A stretch of DNA of 64,000 nt from Candidatus Poribacteria bacterium (GCA_958295815.1 OY282374.1:2748856-2812855); one strand, 5' to 3'. Positions 33,577 through 42,530 are shown, numbered from the stretch's first letter. Numbers and translations are program-made. The notes: a model not told the origin generated them from the letters alone.

Positions 33577-34362
33577 ATGAGTGATTTACAGTTGCAACAG
33601 TACCTCTTTGACGTGCAAGGCTACCTTGTTATCGAAAATGTTTTGAGCCCAGAAGAGGTTGCAACGCTCAATCAACACATTGACGATCAACAACTTCCCA
33701 CCCCCGGAAAGGTCCAAAGATTTGGGAGCGCGCCTGATGGTTCCGGCTTTCTGCAGTGGGGAAAACTGTTTTGCGATCTACTCGATCATCCCAAAATTAT
33801 GCCGATACTTCGGTTTCGCTTAGGTGATTGCTTTCGGCTCGACCGAATTTACGGGATGTATATGCGGGAAGGCATGCCACGCGGACATCTACACGCCGAC
33901 TACGGTGCTACTTCTCCAACAGCAAGAGCCAAGCCGGGGGAGTACTACTCTTTCCGGGATAATCAAATTCTTAATGGATTTGTCGTTGTGACATTTAATC
34001 TCGCTGACACCGGACCGGAACACGGGGGGTTTTGCTGTATCCCCGGTAGCCATAAGAGCAATTTCAGGCTGCCCCATCAAATAGCTGAAGCACCGCAAGA
34101 GGCACCCTCTGTCATTATTCCAAATGCGCCTGCTGGTTCGGCGATCCTATTCACGGAGGCACTCACTCACGGCACAGCGGCGTGGAACGGTAAGCACCAA
34201 CGCAGATCCCTGCTGTATAAGTATTGTGTTTCACATACCGCGTGGAAAAGTGATCGTGTCGCACAGCCGGAGGGTATAGAGTTAACAGAGCGTCAAAAGA
34301 TCCTCTTCCGTGAACCTGCCGACCCGTATCGTCATTTCCCATCGTTGTTTGATGTAGCATAG
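33577..34362 (+). CDS. Phytanoyl-CoA dioxygenase (PhyH) family protein
   Basis: A 261-residue Fe(II)/2-oxoglutarate dioxygenase. The iron ligands are H106-x-D108 in GHLHADYG and H198 in ALTHGTAAW, followed by RRSLLYKY with the 2-oxoglutarate Arg. The CCIPGSHKSNF block is the usual PhyH loop. I chose ATG 33577 because TAGGAGGACAGGCGGT gives a strong ribosome site. Another ATG in frame at 33505 lacks one and overlaps the promoter. Its stop touches the TTG start of the Ldh-like gene, so the two belong to one operon. Substrate unknown. Confidence 0.93.
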   Translation: MSDLQLQQYLFDVQGYLVIENVLSPEEVATLNQHIDDQQLPTPGKVQRFGSAPDGSGFLQWGKLFCDLLDHPKIMPILRFRLGDCFRLDRIYGMYMREGMPRGHLHADYGATSPTARAKPGEYYSFRDNQILNGFVVVTFNLADTGPEHGGFCCIPGSHKSNFRLPHQIAEAPQEAPSVIIPNAPAGSAILFTEALTHGTAAWNGKHQRRSLLYKYCVSHTAWKSDRVAQPEGIELTERQKILFREPADPYRHFPSLFDVA

Positions 34363-34392
34363 TTGAAAGTAGAGGTAGACCCGAACACTGAT

Positions 34393-35445
34393 ATGCCAAA
34401 TTTCACGCAGAACCAATTAGAGAAAATCACAACGGACATCTTTGAAGCGGGAGGTGTTCCAAGTGACGAAGCAGCGATTATCGGAGAACTGCTCGTCGCT
34501 TCAAACCTTGCTGGACATGATTCGCACGGTGTCCTCCGCATCCCACAGTATATTGGACTTATTGAATCCGGTTTAATCCAACCCGGTGCGCCGCTGGAGA
34601 TTGAGCGTGAATCGCCTTCACATGCGCTCATCAACGGCAATTGGGGATTTGGGCATGTCATCGCACAAAAAGCAATGTCGCTTGCGATTGAGAAAGCAAA
34701 GTCAAGCACTATCAGTGCTATCAGCGTCTACAATTGTAACCACATTGGACGTATCGGAAGTTATCCGATGATGGCAGCTGAAGCCGATATGGTAGGCATT
34801 ACGATGGTGAATGCAGGTGGGACGGCACTCTATGTCGCTCCGTTCGGTGGACGAGACGGACGACTAGCGACGAATCCGATTGCGATTGCGACCCCGACAC
34901 GCGAAGGACATCCCATGCTGCTTGACATTACGAGTAGTGTTGTTGCGCAAGGTAAGATCCGCGTTGCGCTTAACCGTGGGGATTCTGTGCCGCTCGGTTG
35001 GCTCATGAATAGTGAAGGTGAACCGACATCGAATCCAGAGGACTTGATGGAATCTCCGCCGGGTGCGTTGTTACCGCTGGGTGGGATTGTCGGACACAAG
35101 GGTTACGCTCTCGGTTTGATGATTGATATTTTAGGGGGTGCGTTGTCGGGTGCCGGGTGCAGCGGTTCTGGAAATACACGCCTTCAGAACGGTGTCTTGA
35201 TGATTGCGCTGGATATTGCTAACTTTACATCGCTTGACGATTTTTACGAACATGTTGATGGACTCGTTGACCACGTGAAAGCCTCACCCACCGCACCGGG
35301 ATTCGATGAAATTTTGACACCCGGAGAGATTGAGGCACGCCAAACTGCGGATCGTTTGCGTGAAGGTATTCCGATTGATGATGAAACATGGCGGCAGATT
35401 CGAGAGACGGCTGCGGAGGTCGGGATATCCGAACTTGAGTTTTGA
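34393..35445 (+). CDS. Malate/L-lactate/ureidoglycolate dehydrogenase family (Ldh) protein
   Basis: A 350-residue NAD(P)-dependent dehydrogenase of the Ldh2/YiaK-type family, which oxidises 2-hydroxy acids. Features: LAGHDSHGVLRIPQY with the catalytic His near residue 45, NCNHIGRIGSYP, NAGG, GRLATNPIAIATPT and LPLGGIVGHKGYALGLMIDIL. The start may be TTG 34363, immediately after the PhyH stop, or ATG 34393, which gives the N-terminus MPNFTQNQLEKI usual for the family. I prefer the ATG. Its stop overlaps the HAD gene start by four bases. Together with PhyH it suggests hydroxylation followed by oxidation of a 2-hydroxy acid, which is an inference. Confidence 0.92.
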   Translation: MPNFTQNQLEKITTDIFEAGGVPSDEAAIIGELLVASNLAGHDSHGVLRIPQYIGLIESGLIQPGAPLEIERESPSHALINGNWGFGHVIAQKAMSLAIEKAKSSTISAISVYNCNHIGRIGSYPMMAAEADMVGITMVNAGGTALYVAPFGGRDGRLATNPIAIATPTREGHPMLLDITSSVVAQGKIRVALNRGDSVPLGWLMNSEGEPTSNPEDLMESPPGALLPLGGIVGHKGYALGLMIDILGGALSGAGCSGSGNTRLQNGVLMIALDIANFTSLDDFYEHVDGLVDHVKASPTAPGFDEILTPGEIEARQTADRLREGIPIDDETWRQIRETAAEVGISELEF

Positions 35446-36116
35446 GCCAATTGAAACTTCCTGTCCAGACGATTATATTCGACTTTGACTATACGTTGGT
35501 GGAATCATCGCGTGGAACGATCGACGGGGTTAATTTTGCATTTGGCAAAATGGGTTTACCGCTCGCTTCCGATGCTGCAATTCGGCAGACAATTGGTTTA
35601 TCGTTACCGGATATACTGACGGCATTAGCAGGGGAAGCATATAGCAAGCAGCTCGACGAATTTACCCGGTTATTTTATCAACGTGCCGATGAGACCATGG
35701 TTGCATTGGCGGAGTTTTATACAGGTGTGCCAGAGACAGTGAAGGCGTTGCGGAGACTTGATATTCAACTTGCTATCGTCTCTCAGAAACGTCGCGACTA
35801 CATTCAAGGGATTCTTAGGCGTGGGAATTTGTTAGATGCGTTTCCCGTTATCGTTGGTGGTGGGGATGCGCCGTATAAGCCTAATCCTGAAGGCTTACTG
35901 AAGGCGGTAGAACAGACGAACAGCACACCGCAAAATTGTGTCTACGTTGGGGATAGTAAAACGGATGCTGAAACAGCCCGGCGTGCTGATATTCCGTTTA
36001 TTGCTGTGTTGTCGGGTGTCACGCCACGCCCTGCTTTTGAGGATTACGATGTTTATGCGGTTCTTGAAGGTGTGCTTGGATTATTAGATTTAGAACCGAT
36101 TAAAAAATTGCGATAG
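35442..36116 (+). CDS. HAD family hydrolase (phosphoglycolate phosphatase-like)
   Basis: A 224-residue HAD-superfamily phosphatase. Motif I is DFDYTL (nucleophile D14, acid D16), motif II Ser is in AIVSQKRR, motif III Lys is in KPNPEGL, and motif IV is GDSKTD. The alpha-helical cap between motifs I and II places it with the Gph/PGMB-like subfamily. It would remove phosphate from a small phosphorylated metabolite. Start TTG at 35442 overlaps the Ldh stop (TTTTGA). No ATG is available before motif I. It is the third gene of the PhyH-Ldh-HAD operon. Confidence 0.9.
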   Translation: MSQLKLPVQTIIFDFDYTLVESSRGTIDGVNFAFGKMGLPLASDAAIRQTIGLSLPDILTALAGEAYSKQLDEFTRLFYQRADETMVALAEFYTGVPETVKALRRLDIQLAIVSQKRRDYIQGILRRGNLLDAFPVIVGGGDAPYKPNPEGLLKAVEQTNSTPQNCVYVGDSKTDAETARRADIPFIAVLSGVTPRPAFEDYDVYAVLEGVLGLLDLEPIKKLR

Positions 36117-36169
36117 TGTTAACAATAGGGTAGAGGAATGAATAAGGTTCATTATCTGAATCGCAGATT

Positions 36170-36306
36170 ACGGAAGAATTCGGGGTTACAAACCCCTCCC
36201 ACAATGTAAGTATTCGGAAGAATTCGGGGTTACAAACCCCTCCTACAATGTAGTATTCGGAAGAATTCGGGGTTCAAACCCCTCCCACAATGTAAGTATT
36301 AGGTTA
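36170..36306. repeat. Three tandem REP-like hairpins (GGGGTT-ACA-AACCCC type)
   Basis: Three units of GGAAGAATTCGGGGTTACAA, ACCCCTCC(C/T)ACAATGTA and AGTATT, with a period of about 43 bases. The third has lost one base (GGGGTTCAAACCCC). They lie between the HAD gene and the DUF815 ATPase. Confidence 0.9.
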
Positions 36307-36320
36307 TTTATTATTAATCG

Positions 36321-37220
36321 ATGTCTGAAAAAAAGAGGAATCAGGAAGAACTTTTTATACAACTGCTCGAAAAAGCAGATAGCTTGTTGACACACTTGGG
36401 CGGACTCCCTGTTCAACCGTCGAGTGCGATGCTTGACGACTATATCGCTTTTCGGTGGCGAGCGCAGAATGGGACAGGGCATTTAATTCCGGTTAAACAT
36501 CCGAATCTCGTAGGTTTATCGGATTTGATTGGGATAGCGCGACAATCTACGGAACTCGATAGGAATACACGGCAGTTTTTACAGGGATTGCCTGCTAACC
36601 ATGTGCTGTTATGGGGTGACCGCGGCACGGGTAAATCTTCACTCGTAAAGGGGATGCTGGCACGTTATGCTGATGATGGACTTCGGTTGATCGGGGTGAG
36701 TAAAGAGGGACTTGTCCACTTACAGGAGATTGCTGAGGTATTATGGGAACGTCCAGAACGGTATATCCTCTTCTGCGATGATCTCGCCTTTAGCGAAGAT
36801 GAACCGGAGTATCGCGAGTTGAAAGCGATGTTAGAAGGCGGTATCTCTGCTTGTCCAGATAATGTCATTATTTATGCTACATCAAATCGTCGACACTTGA
36901 TGCCTCGACAGGTGCGCGAAAATCGCTTTCCACAGAATGAGGAAGACGAATTATACCCGCGGGAAGCGACAGAAGAAAAGGTCTCGCTGAGCGATCGTTT
37001 TGGGTTACGCCTTGCTTTCCAACGAATTTCACAAGACACCTATTTACAAATTGTCTCCCATTATGCGGAGAAACAGGGACTTTCCGTTCCGACGGAGGCG
37101 TTGCATCGTACTGCGTTGGAGTGGGAGGCATCTTCGAGTGGACGTTCAGGGCGCGTCGCCTATCAGTTCGTGGTAGACCTCGCTGGACGGTTGGCACTTG
37201 AATCGAGTACAGACGTATGA
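36321..37220 (+). CDS. DUF815 family AAA+ ATPase
   Basis: A 299-residue P-loop ATPase of the DUF815 type. Walker A is LLWGDRGTGKSSLVKG near residue 96, Walker B is YILFCDDLAFSEDEPEY near residue 151, and sensor 1 is IIYATSNRRHLM. The GRSGRVAYQFVVDL segment of the C-terminal lid is present. The biological role is unknown. The family is distantly like DnaA/DnaC-type loaders, but no replication role can be claimed from this. The ATG at 36321 has no strong ribosome site and follows three REP hairpins directly. Confidence 0.88.
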   Translation: MSEKKRNQEELFIQLLEKADSLLTHLGGLPVQPSSAMLDDYIAFRWRAQNGTGHLIPVKHPNLVGLSDLIGIARQSTELDRNTRQFLQGLPANHVLLWGDRGTGKSSLVKGMLARYADDGLRLIGVSKEGLVHLQEIAEVLWERPERYILFCDDLAFSEDEPEYRELKAMLEGGISACPDNVIIYATSNRRHLMPRQVRENRFPQNEEDELYPREATEEKVSLSDRFGLRLAFQRISQDTYLQIVSHYAEKQGLSVPTEALHRTALEWEASSSGRSGRVAYQFVVDLAGRLALESSTDV

Positions 37221-37249
37221 AGGTAAATTTTAGATAACAACACGATAGA

Positions 37250-37275
37250 GGCGAGGTCTCCAACCTCGCCAGTAA
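37250..37275. repeat. REP-like hairpin (GGCGAGGT-CTCCA-ACCTCGCC)
   Basis: Stem GGCGAGGT (37250-37257) / ACCTCGCC (37263-37270), followed by AGTAAAG. It is another stem variant of the hairpin superfamily. Confidence 0.65.
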
Positions 37276-37345
37276 AGATGGCATACCCTCTGTGTGCCAC
37301 AACAACAATCAGTACGGTTCTAACCGTGCATCTATGGAGGTATTT

Positions 37346-37981
37346 ATGAAAACCCGATTGATATTCTATTTCACCCTTACGCTTTTCTTAAGTGGTTTGC
37401 TTCTGATACAAACAGCCGACGCTATGCCGAAAAATGGCACATTGCGGGTTAGTGGTGATAATACTTGGGTTGCGTTCGTTGACGGTGAAGAGGTGGCTGC
37501 AAGCGGAAACTGGCAAGCTCCTACGGTCAGTGAGTTTAAATTGGACAAAGGCTTCGCACAGATTGCTGTCTATGTCCACGACGCTGAACCCGGTGCTGCC
37601 GGTAGAGGTGGATTCCTCGCTGACATTGTTCTTGATGATAAGCCTGATTACATCGGAACGGGTGAAGACGGTTGGCGCTGTGATACCGGTGAACTGCTCG
37701 ACGATCGAAATGACGGCTGGGAAGAGATAGATTTCGACGATAGCGATTGGGAAGACGAACTCGAAATTTATGAGAAATTCGGTGCGGGGATCTGGGGCTT
37801 CGGTGCTCCACAGATGCGTGCAATTCTTAAAGACCCGGATTGTGAAGCGAATTGGGTATGGTGCGGACCTAACGACGGTGAAGACGATATCTATTTCCGA
37901 TACACCATTGGGACACTTTCCGTCGAACCTGAGGACAAACTCACCACGACATGGGCACGTGTTAAGAGAGATAAAATGTAG
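37346..37981 (+). CDS. Secreted protein, sugar-binding-like beta-sandwich, unknown function (paralogue 1)
   Basis: A 211-residue exported protein. Signal MKTRLIFYF + hydrophobic run + TADA near residue 31. The mature part TLRVSGDNTWVAFVDGEEVAA is like the N-terminal strands of galactose-binding or jelly-roll domains (x-DN-x-x-x-x-x-x-NG-x-x-V). It also contains FDDSDWEDELEIYEKFG and ends VEPEDKLTTTWARVKRDK. The start was chosen at ATG 37346, with GGAGG about six bases before it. It is 28 bases from a close paralogue (38009-38620), about half identical, so the pair is a tandem duplication. It shares the C-terminal K-T-W motif with the LamG protein at 44.1 kb. Confidence 0.8.
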   Translation: MKTRLIFYFTLTLFLSGLLLIQTADAMPKNGTLRVSGDNTWVAFVDGEEVAASGNWQAPTVSEFKLDKGFAQIAVYVHDAEPGAAGRGGFLADIVLDDKPDYIGTGEDGWRCDTGELLDDRNDGWEEIDFDDSDWEDELEIYEKFGAGIWGFGAPQMRAILKDPDCEANWVWCGPNDGEDDIYFRYTIGTLSVEPEDKLTTTWARVKRDKM

Positions 37982-38008
37982 CCTCTGTTTTACCGCAAAA
38001 AGGAGAAT

Positions 38009-38620
38009 TTGATGAAAAAGTTAATCATTCCAACAATTTTGGCTTTAGTTTTAGCCTTAGTCGCTCCAAATCTCTGGGCGGCGACACTCCGTATTAACGG
38101 AGACAACGCTTGGGTAGGCTTTGTTAACGGCGAAGAGGTCGCAGACGGTAGTAATTGGCAAGAAGCGAGTGTCACAGAATTTGATATGCCTGACGGCTAC
38201 GCTGTTATCGGTGTCTATGTTCACGATGCTGAGCCGGGAGACACTGGACGTGGGGGTGCGTTGTTTGATGTCATCCTTGACGACGACACTTATATCCCCT
38301 CCGATGACACTTGGAAAGCGGATGCTGGTGCGCCGATCGCCGATCGAAATGACGGGTGGGAACAACCCGATTTTGACGATAGCGGTTGGGATAATGCGAC
38401 CCAACTCGATCAGTTCGGGGAGGGTATCTGGGGTTTCGGTGCAGACACGATGCGTGAGATCTTGAAAGATCCCGACTCAACTGCGTATTGGGTCTGGGCG
38501 GGTCCTAATGACGTTGAGGACGATGTATATTTCCGCAAAACTGTTGGAACCCTGCCAACGACGCCTGTTGAACCGGGTGGGAAAGCCACTACGACATGGG
38601 GTGCCTTGAAGGCAAGATAA
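38009..38620 (+). CDS. Secreted protein, sugar-binding-like beta-sandwich, unknown function (paralogue 2)
   Basis: A 203-residue exported protein. Signal MMKKLIIPTILALVLAL...NLWA, then ATLRINGDNAWVGFVNGEEVAD, VIGVYVHDAEPGDTGRGGAL, FDDSGWDNATQLDQFGEGIWGFGADTMREILKDPD and the end VEPGGKATTTWGALKAR. Its layout matches the gene 28 bases upstream residue block by block. The second Met codon (38012) has AAAAGGAGAATTTG before the pair, so either start works. Its role could be a carbohydrate- or polymer-binding surface protein, which is an inference from the fold-like pattern only. Confidence 0.82.
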   Translation: MMKKLIIPTILALVLALVAPNLWAATLRINGDNAWVGFVNGEEVADGSNWQEASVTEFDMPDGYAVIGVYVHDAEPGDTGRGGALFDVILDDDTYIPSDDTWKADAGAPIADRNDGWEQPDFDDSGWDNATQLDQFGEGIWGFGADTMREILKDPDSTAYWVWAGPNDVEDDVYFRKTVGTLPTTPVEPGGKATTTWGALKAR

Positions 38621-38699
38621 TAGATATTAATATTGCAAGATTGGTAGGAACGGTTTCCTAACAGCGTCAATCGAGTGAAACCCAATATTTCCGTATGAA

Positions 38700-38730
38700 G
38701 TTGGGTTTCACTACGTTCAACCCAACCTAC
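38700..38730. repeat. Hairpin GTTGGGTT...AACCCAAC + CTAC
   Basis: Arms 38700-38707 and 38719-38726, loop TCACTACGTTC, followed by CTAC. It is of the GTAG-plus-palindrome class on the minus strand. It lies just after the stop of the aminotransferase and may also act as a terminator-like structure, though without a T-tract. Confidence 0.6.
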
Positions 38731-38740
38731 GAGTTGTCAT

Positions 38741-40033
38741 TTACAACTCTTCAATCACCTGTGCAATTACGGCAAAAACCGTCTCAATATCGGATTCCTC
38801 AAGACACGAATAAGCCACCCGTAACTCCGTCTCGCCAAGAGCGATCGTGCCGATGCCGTGTTCGTTAAGGAGCAGTTGTCGGACGACTTCGGCGTTCCCA
38901 GATTTAAGGCGCAGACACGTGAAATAACCGGCGTGGCTCGGGTATACTTCCCAAAGTTTCGCATACCGCGAATTAGATACAACCTTTTTTACCTTCAATG
39001 CGCGTCCCTTGAGGATTTCATAGTTTCGCTGTTTCTGTTCAGCGTAGCCTGACGTATTCATCGCTTCAAGAATGAGCGTTTGAGAGACCTGTGATGCGCC
39101 GGAGGTATTTGCTCGTATGAGTCCACTCAGCTTCTGTTCGAGGGGTTGCATCGCAGCCTCGCCAAGCCCAAAGGTCATAAACGCCACACGTAAACCCCAA
39201 GCATATTCCTCTTTTGTAGCACCGTCTATTTTGACAGGAACTACATTTGGATGGCATCCGACCAATAGCCCGAAAAGCGATTCGTGCATCACTGAGGGAT
39301 CATACCACAAACCGGCATAAGCATCGTCAACCATAACAAGGATGTGACAACCGGCATCGGCACGCGCTACAATAGCATCCACAATCTGTTGTGCTTCCGT
39401 GCGATTAATTGCATAACCAGTCGGATTATGTGGAAAATTTAGAAGAATCAGCATCTTTTCGCCGGTGGTATTGGTGAGCGTCTCGCGAAAGTCGTGTGTG
39501 TTAAAACCGTTTGTAGTGTTGAAGAACGGATAAGTATGAACAGCAGCCCCTGCCTTTGTCTGGAAGATTAGACGGTAATTCCCCCAGATTTTATCTGGCA
39601 GAATAAGTGGGTCGTTACCATCCACGAAGAGTTCAGAGATTAGACTAAACCCGTGTGTCATACCACTCGTCACAATTGGTAGACTCAGTGTTGTCTCCGT
39701 GAGTGAAGGATTTTCTTTTAAAAGATGCGTTCTCCACGCGTCACGTAATTCTGGTTGACCGAGTACGGGTGCGTACCCGTAGACCCCCTCAAGTGTGAGT
39801 TCCGGCACCAGTTCCCGCGAAACGGCGAGGTGCATCATATCGCCATCTTCTGAAGCGATCGCACGCGTGGCGTTGAAACGGTGCGCCTTTGTATTCGCCT
39901 CCGCCGTCTGGCTTAAGATACCCTTTGGCAGATAAATTCGTTTCCCTAACTCGGAGAGTAGCGCGAAAACCGACGGTGCGGTGTCGCGAATCTGGTCGTT
40001 TAGTTCAATTGCTATAGGATTCAAGTCTTGCAT
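38741..40033 (-). CDS. PLP-dependent aminotransferase class I/II
   Basis: A 430-residue fold-type I aminotransferase. The PLP Asp/Tyr region is MVDDAYAGLWYD, HNPTGYAI is the substrate loop, and the Schiff-base Lys is K274 in KIDGATKEEYAWGLRVAF. The C-terminal Arg region is TELRVAYSC. It is like aspartate or aromatic aminotransferases, but the exact amino donor is not determined. I chose ATG 40033 (MQDLNPIAIEL). A TTG at 40054 is also in frame. It is a single gene with REP array C upstream. Confidence 0.9.
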   Translation of the reverse strand: MQDLNPIAIELNDQIRDTAPSVFALLSELGKRIYLPKGILSQTAEANTKAHRFNATRAIASEDGDMMHLAVSRELVPELTLEGVYGYAPVLGQPELRDAWRTHLLKENPSLTETTLSLPIVTSGMTHGFSLISELFVDGNDPLILPDKIWGNYRLIFQTKAGAAVHTYPFFNTTNGFNTHDFRETLTNTTGEKMLILLNFPHNPTGYAINRTEAQQIVDAIVARADAGCHILVMVDDAYAGLWYDPSVMHESLFGLLVGCHPNVVPVKIDGATKEEYAWGLRVAFMTFGLGEAAMQPLEQKLSGLIRANTSGASQVSQTLILEAMNTSGYAEQKQRNYEILKGRALKVKKVVSNSRYAKLWEVYPSHAGYFTCLRLKSGNAEVVRQLLLNEHGIGTIALGETELRVAYSCLEESDIETVFAVIAQVIEEL

Positions 40034-40199
40034 AGTTCCCAAAGTCGTGTTCAAGAATAAAATAACAGAGAAAAAATAGAGACATTTTCTGAAGTTAATT
40101 GTGGACTGTTAGCAACTAAATGTCAACCGATTTCTGTTAACACCCGTTTATTATAGTAAAACGTGAGTTCGACATAGATATTTCGCGTGAAACGAGTCT

Positions 40200-40395
40200 G
40201 TTACGGCACACGGAGTGCCCACTTCTCCAGATACGGCACACGGAGTGACCACTTCTCCTGTTACGGCACACGGAGTGACTACTTCTCCTGTTACGGCACA
40301 CGGAGTGTGCCTACTACTTTTAATAATACACACGACCCGGTCCGGTTACGGCACACGGAGTGTGCCTACTACTTTTAATAATACACGACCCGGCA
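40200..40395. repeat. GGCACAC-hairpin repeat array C
   Basis: Five copies of ACGGCACACGGAGTG with different right parts: CCCACTTCTCC, ACCACTTCTCC, ACTACTTCTCC and, in two, TGCCTACTACTTTT. The last two share ATACACACGACCCGG. Only the last two keep the full palindrome; the first three show GGCACAC but no matching GTGTGCC. Confidence 0.88.
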
Positions 40396-40411
40396 AGAGG
40401 ATTAAAAAAAT

Positions 40412-41485
40412 ATGAAAGCACTTCTGAAAAGTCTGACATTTCTCGTTCTCGTTATCCTTGCAGCCGGTTTCGGCATCGCTGCCTATCTCCTTCAAGCACC
40501 GGCAGTCGAACAGAAAGGTGTGCCGAAACTGCAAGTGCACAAACGAACAGCCCTCCGCGGAAGACCGACAGTAGATTCAAAGCCGATTGTATATACCAAA
40601 GACGTTTACCGGTTTAGCCTCGATCCACAATATATCAGCAACTTGAATAGCCGTAAATTGGAGCGTGAACTTCTGTTTAACGCCTCGTTGGCGCATCGGT
40701 CGAATTTAAAAGCACAACGTTTGGACGAATCCTTGAAAACGGCAACCGATTGGCAAAAAATGTTTGCCGATTTAACAAAAAACATTCGATTCCGTCCGAG
40801 TGCATCTCCCATTGAAGTCCTGCTAAGTGGTGAGGAGTGGCTGCTCAGAGATGCTACGGGTGCCGCCTATACAGTCGTCAAATCCGATAATAACGTGAGT
40901 GTCTATCTACCCGACCTAAGAGAAGCGTTCGATGCAAACAAAATCTCACTCTCCAAAGATTTGGAAGTCTTAATTGAACAGAAAAACCGACGGTGGATTA
41001 TCAAAGATAAAGAATATAAACAGTCTTACACCATCCAAAGCACTGAAGGGAAACTGCACGTCTATCAGCAATCAAAATTGACAATTCTCACCTTCCTGTT
41101 TGAGACGGATTTAGCGTTCGAGACCTCCCTTGCGAAAGGCAAGTTATCCTCGGAATTATTCCAAGTATTCGTGAAGGAAAACATGTCTTTATCACGACGG
41201 GCACAGGTATCAGTAGGCGAGGATGGTGGGAGTTGGGAAGTAAGCAGTCCACCCCTAAAATATAACATTCTCCGTGAAAACAACCGTCTGCGGGTCTATC
41301 TGAACCTTGATAGTAAATGGCTCCGCGTCAAAATCGATGACAATACAAAAGGTTGGGTGCAAAGCACACGTGGTACCATTTTTGAGCCGCCTCCACCGAC
41401 GCTGAGTTCACGTCAGCAAGCTAAAGAACGACTGCTCATTGTAATTGACGAATTGAAAACGAAAATCGGGATTACCAATGAGTAA
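40412..41485 (+). CDS. Membrane-anchored protein with a C-terminal SH3-like segment, unknown function
   Basis: A 357-residue protein. Residues 7-29 form a hydrophobic signal anchor (LTFLVLVILAAGFGIAAYLL). A long alpha/beta body follows, with repeated WxxR/K-type strands: EEWLLRDATGAAYTVVKSDN, RRWIIKDKEYKQSYTIQS, GSWEVSSPP. The end LRVYLNLDSKWLRVKIDDNT and KGWVQSTRG are like a bacterial SH3 domain (W-x-x-V-x-x-G-x-x-GW-V). It is probably periplasmic and bound to peptidoglycan or protein. Ribosome site AGAGGATTAAAAAA. It overlaps the next gene (LD-carboxypeptidase) by eight bases, which supports a cell-wall role. Confidence 0.75.
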   Translation: MKALLKSLTFLVLVILAAGFGIAAYLLQAPAVEQKGVPKLQVHKRTALRGRPTVDSKPIVYTKDVYRFSLDPQYISNLNSRKLERELLFNASLAHRSNLKAQRLDESLKTATDWQKMFADLTKNIRFRPSASPIEVLLSGEEWLLRDATGAAYTVVKSDNNVSVYLPDLREAFDANKISLSKDLEVLIEQKNRRWIIKDKEYKQSYTIQSTEGKLHVYQQSKLTILTFLFETDLAFETSLAKGKLSSELFQVFVKENMSLSRRAQVSVGEDGGSWEVSSPPLKYNILRENNRLRVYLNLDSKWLRVKIDDNTKGWVQSTRGTIFEPPPPTLSSRQQAKERLLIVIDELKTKIGITNE

Positions 41486-42530
41486 AATAAAACCCAAGAT
41501 GTTACGTCCCGGTAGTCGTATCGCAGCGATTTCGCTCTCTTGGGGTGGTCCTAGTACTGTCCCCTACCGTTACCAGATCGGTAAACAGCAGTTTGAAGAA
41601 GAGTTCGGTGTAACCGTTATCGAAACAGAACACGCCTTGCGCGATGCAGATTGGCTTGCTAAAAATCCGAAAGCGCGTGCCGACGATTTGATGACGGCTT
41701 TCACTGATGACACAATTGACGGTATCATCTCAACAATCGGTGGCGATGATTCGATCCGCACACTCCCATATCTCGATTTGGATCTGATTCGGGATAACCC
41801 CAAGGTCTTTATGGGTTATTCGGACACCACTATATCGCATGCTACCTGTTTTAGAGCGGGTATCGTGTCATTCTACGGTCCCTCGTTTATGGCGGGATTT
41901 GCTGAAAACGGCGGAATGTTTCCATACATGGTCGATTCTGTCAGACGCACGCTCTTCTCTGCCCAACCAATTGGTGTTATTGAACCGAACCGAACCGAAT
42001 GGACAGTTGAATATCTACCGTGGGAGAATTCTGAAAACCAATTAATTCGTCGCAAACTGAGCCCGTGTGACGGTTGGAGATTTCATCAGTCGGAAGGGGT
42101 TGTTGAAGGGCATCTTTTTGGCGGTTGCGTTGATGTTTTGGATTGGCTTCGCGGGACTGAGTATTTTCCTGCTGCTGGTGATCTGGATGGTGCTATCCTC
42201 TTCTTGGAAACCTCTGAAGAGATGCTTCCGCCCTCATTTTTAACGCGATTTGTGAGATGTCTTGCAGCAATGGAGATTCTTGAGGGACTTGGCGGCATTC
42301 TACTCGGACGACCCGGCGGCGATGCTAATCCCCACACTTTTCAGGAATACGACGATGCACTCTGTAATGCGGTTCGCGAGGAATACGGGTTAACGAACAT
42401 GCCGATTGTTACCAACATGGACTTCGGTCATACGGATCCGATGTTTGTCATTCCGATCGGCATGAAGGTTTGTATCGATTCTGCCAAACAGGAAATCGCT
42501 ATTAACGAGGCAGCGGTTGTGGACGCGTGA
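41478..42530 (+). CDS. LD-carboxypeptidase family protein (peptidase S66, MccF-like)
   Basis: A 350-residue serine peptidase of S66. The catalytic triad is visible: S115 in MGYSDTT, E244 in LFLETSEE and H318 in MDFGHTDP. The family splits L,D-peptide bonds of peptidoglycan stem peptides (LdcA) or removes amino acids from microcin C-like nucleotide peptides (MccF). The MccF-like length and the RIAAISLSWGGPS start suggest the MccF branch, but that is not decisive. Its start lies within the end of the SH3-like protein gene, so they are translationally coupled. The glycosyltransferase gene follows. Confidence 0.9.
   Translation: MSKIKPKMLRPGSRIAAISLSWGGPSTVPYRYQIGKQQFEEEFGVTVIETEHALRDADWLAKNPKARADDLMTAFTDDTIDGIISTIGGDDSIRTLPYLDLDLIRDNPKVFMGYSDTTISHATCFRAGIVSFYGPSFMAGFAENGGMFPYMVDSVRRTLFSAQPIGVIEPNRTEWTVEYLPWENSENQLIRRKLSPCDGWRFHQSEGVVEGHLFGGCVDVLDWLRGTEYFPAAGDLDGAILFLETSEEMLPPSFLTRFVRCLAAMEILEGLGGILLGRPGGDANPHTFQEYDDALCNAVREEYGLTNMPIVTNMDFGHTDPMFVIPIGMKVCIDSAKQEIAINEAAVVDA

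Noticed and set aside
36260..36291. tRNA T-arm-like text GGGTTCAAACCC
   Set aside because: It is a one-base deletion variant of the REP hairpin; no acceptor, D or anticodon arm surrounds it.
36321..37220. Replication initiation loader (DnaC/DnaA-like)
   Set aside because: Only general AAA+ features plus DUF815 pattern are visible; no replication genes nearby.
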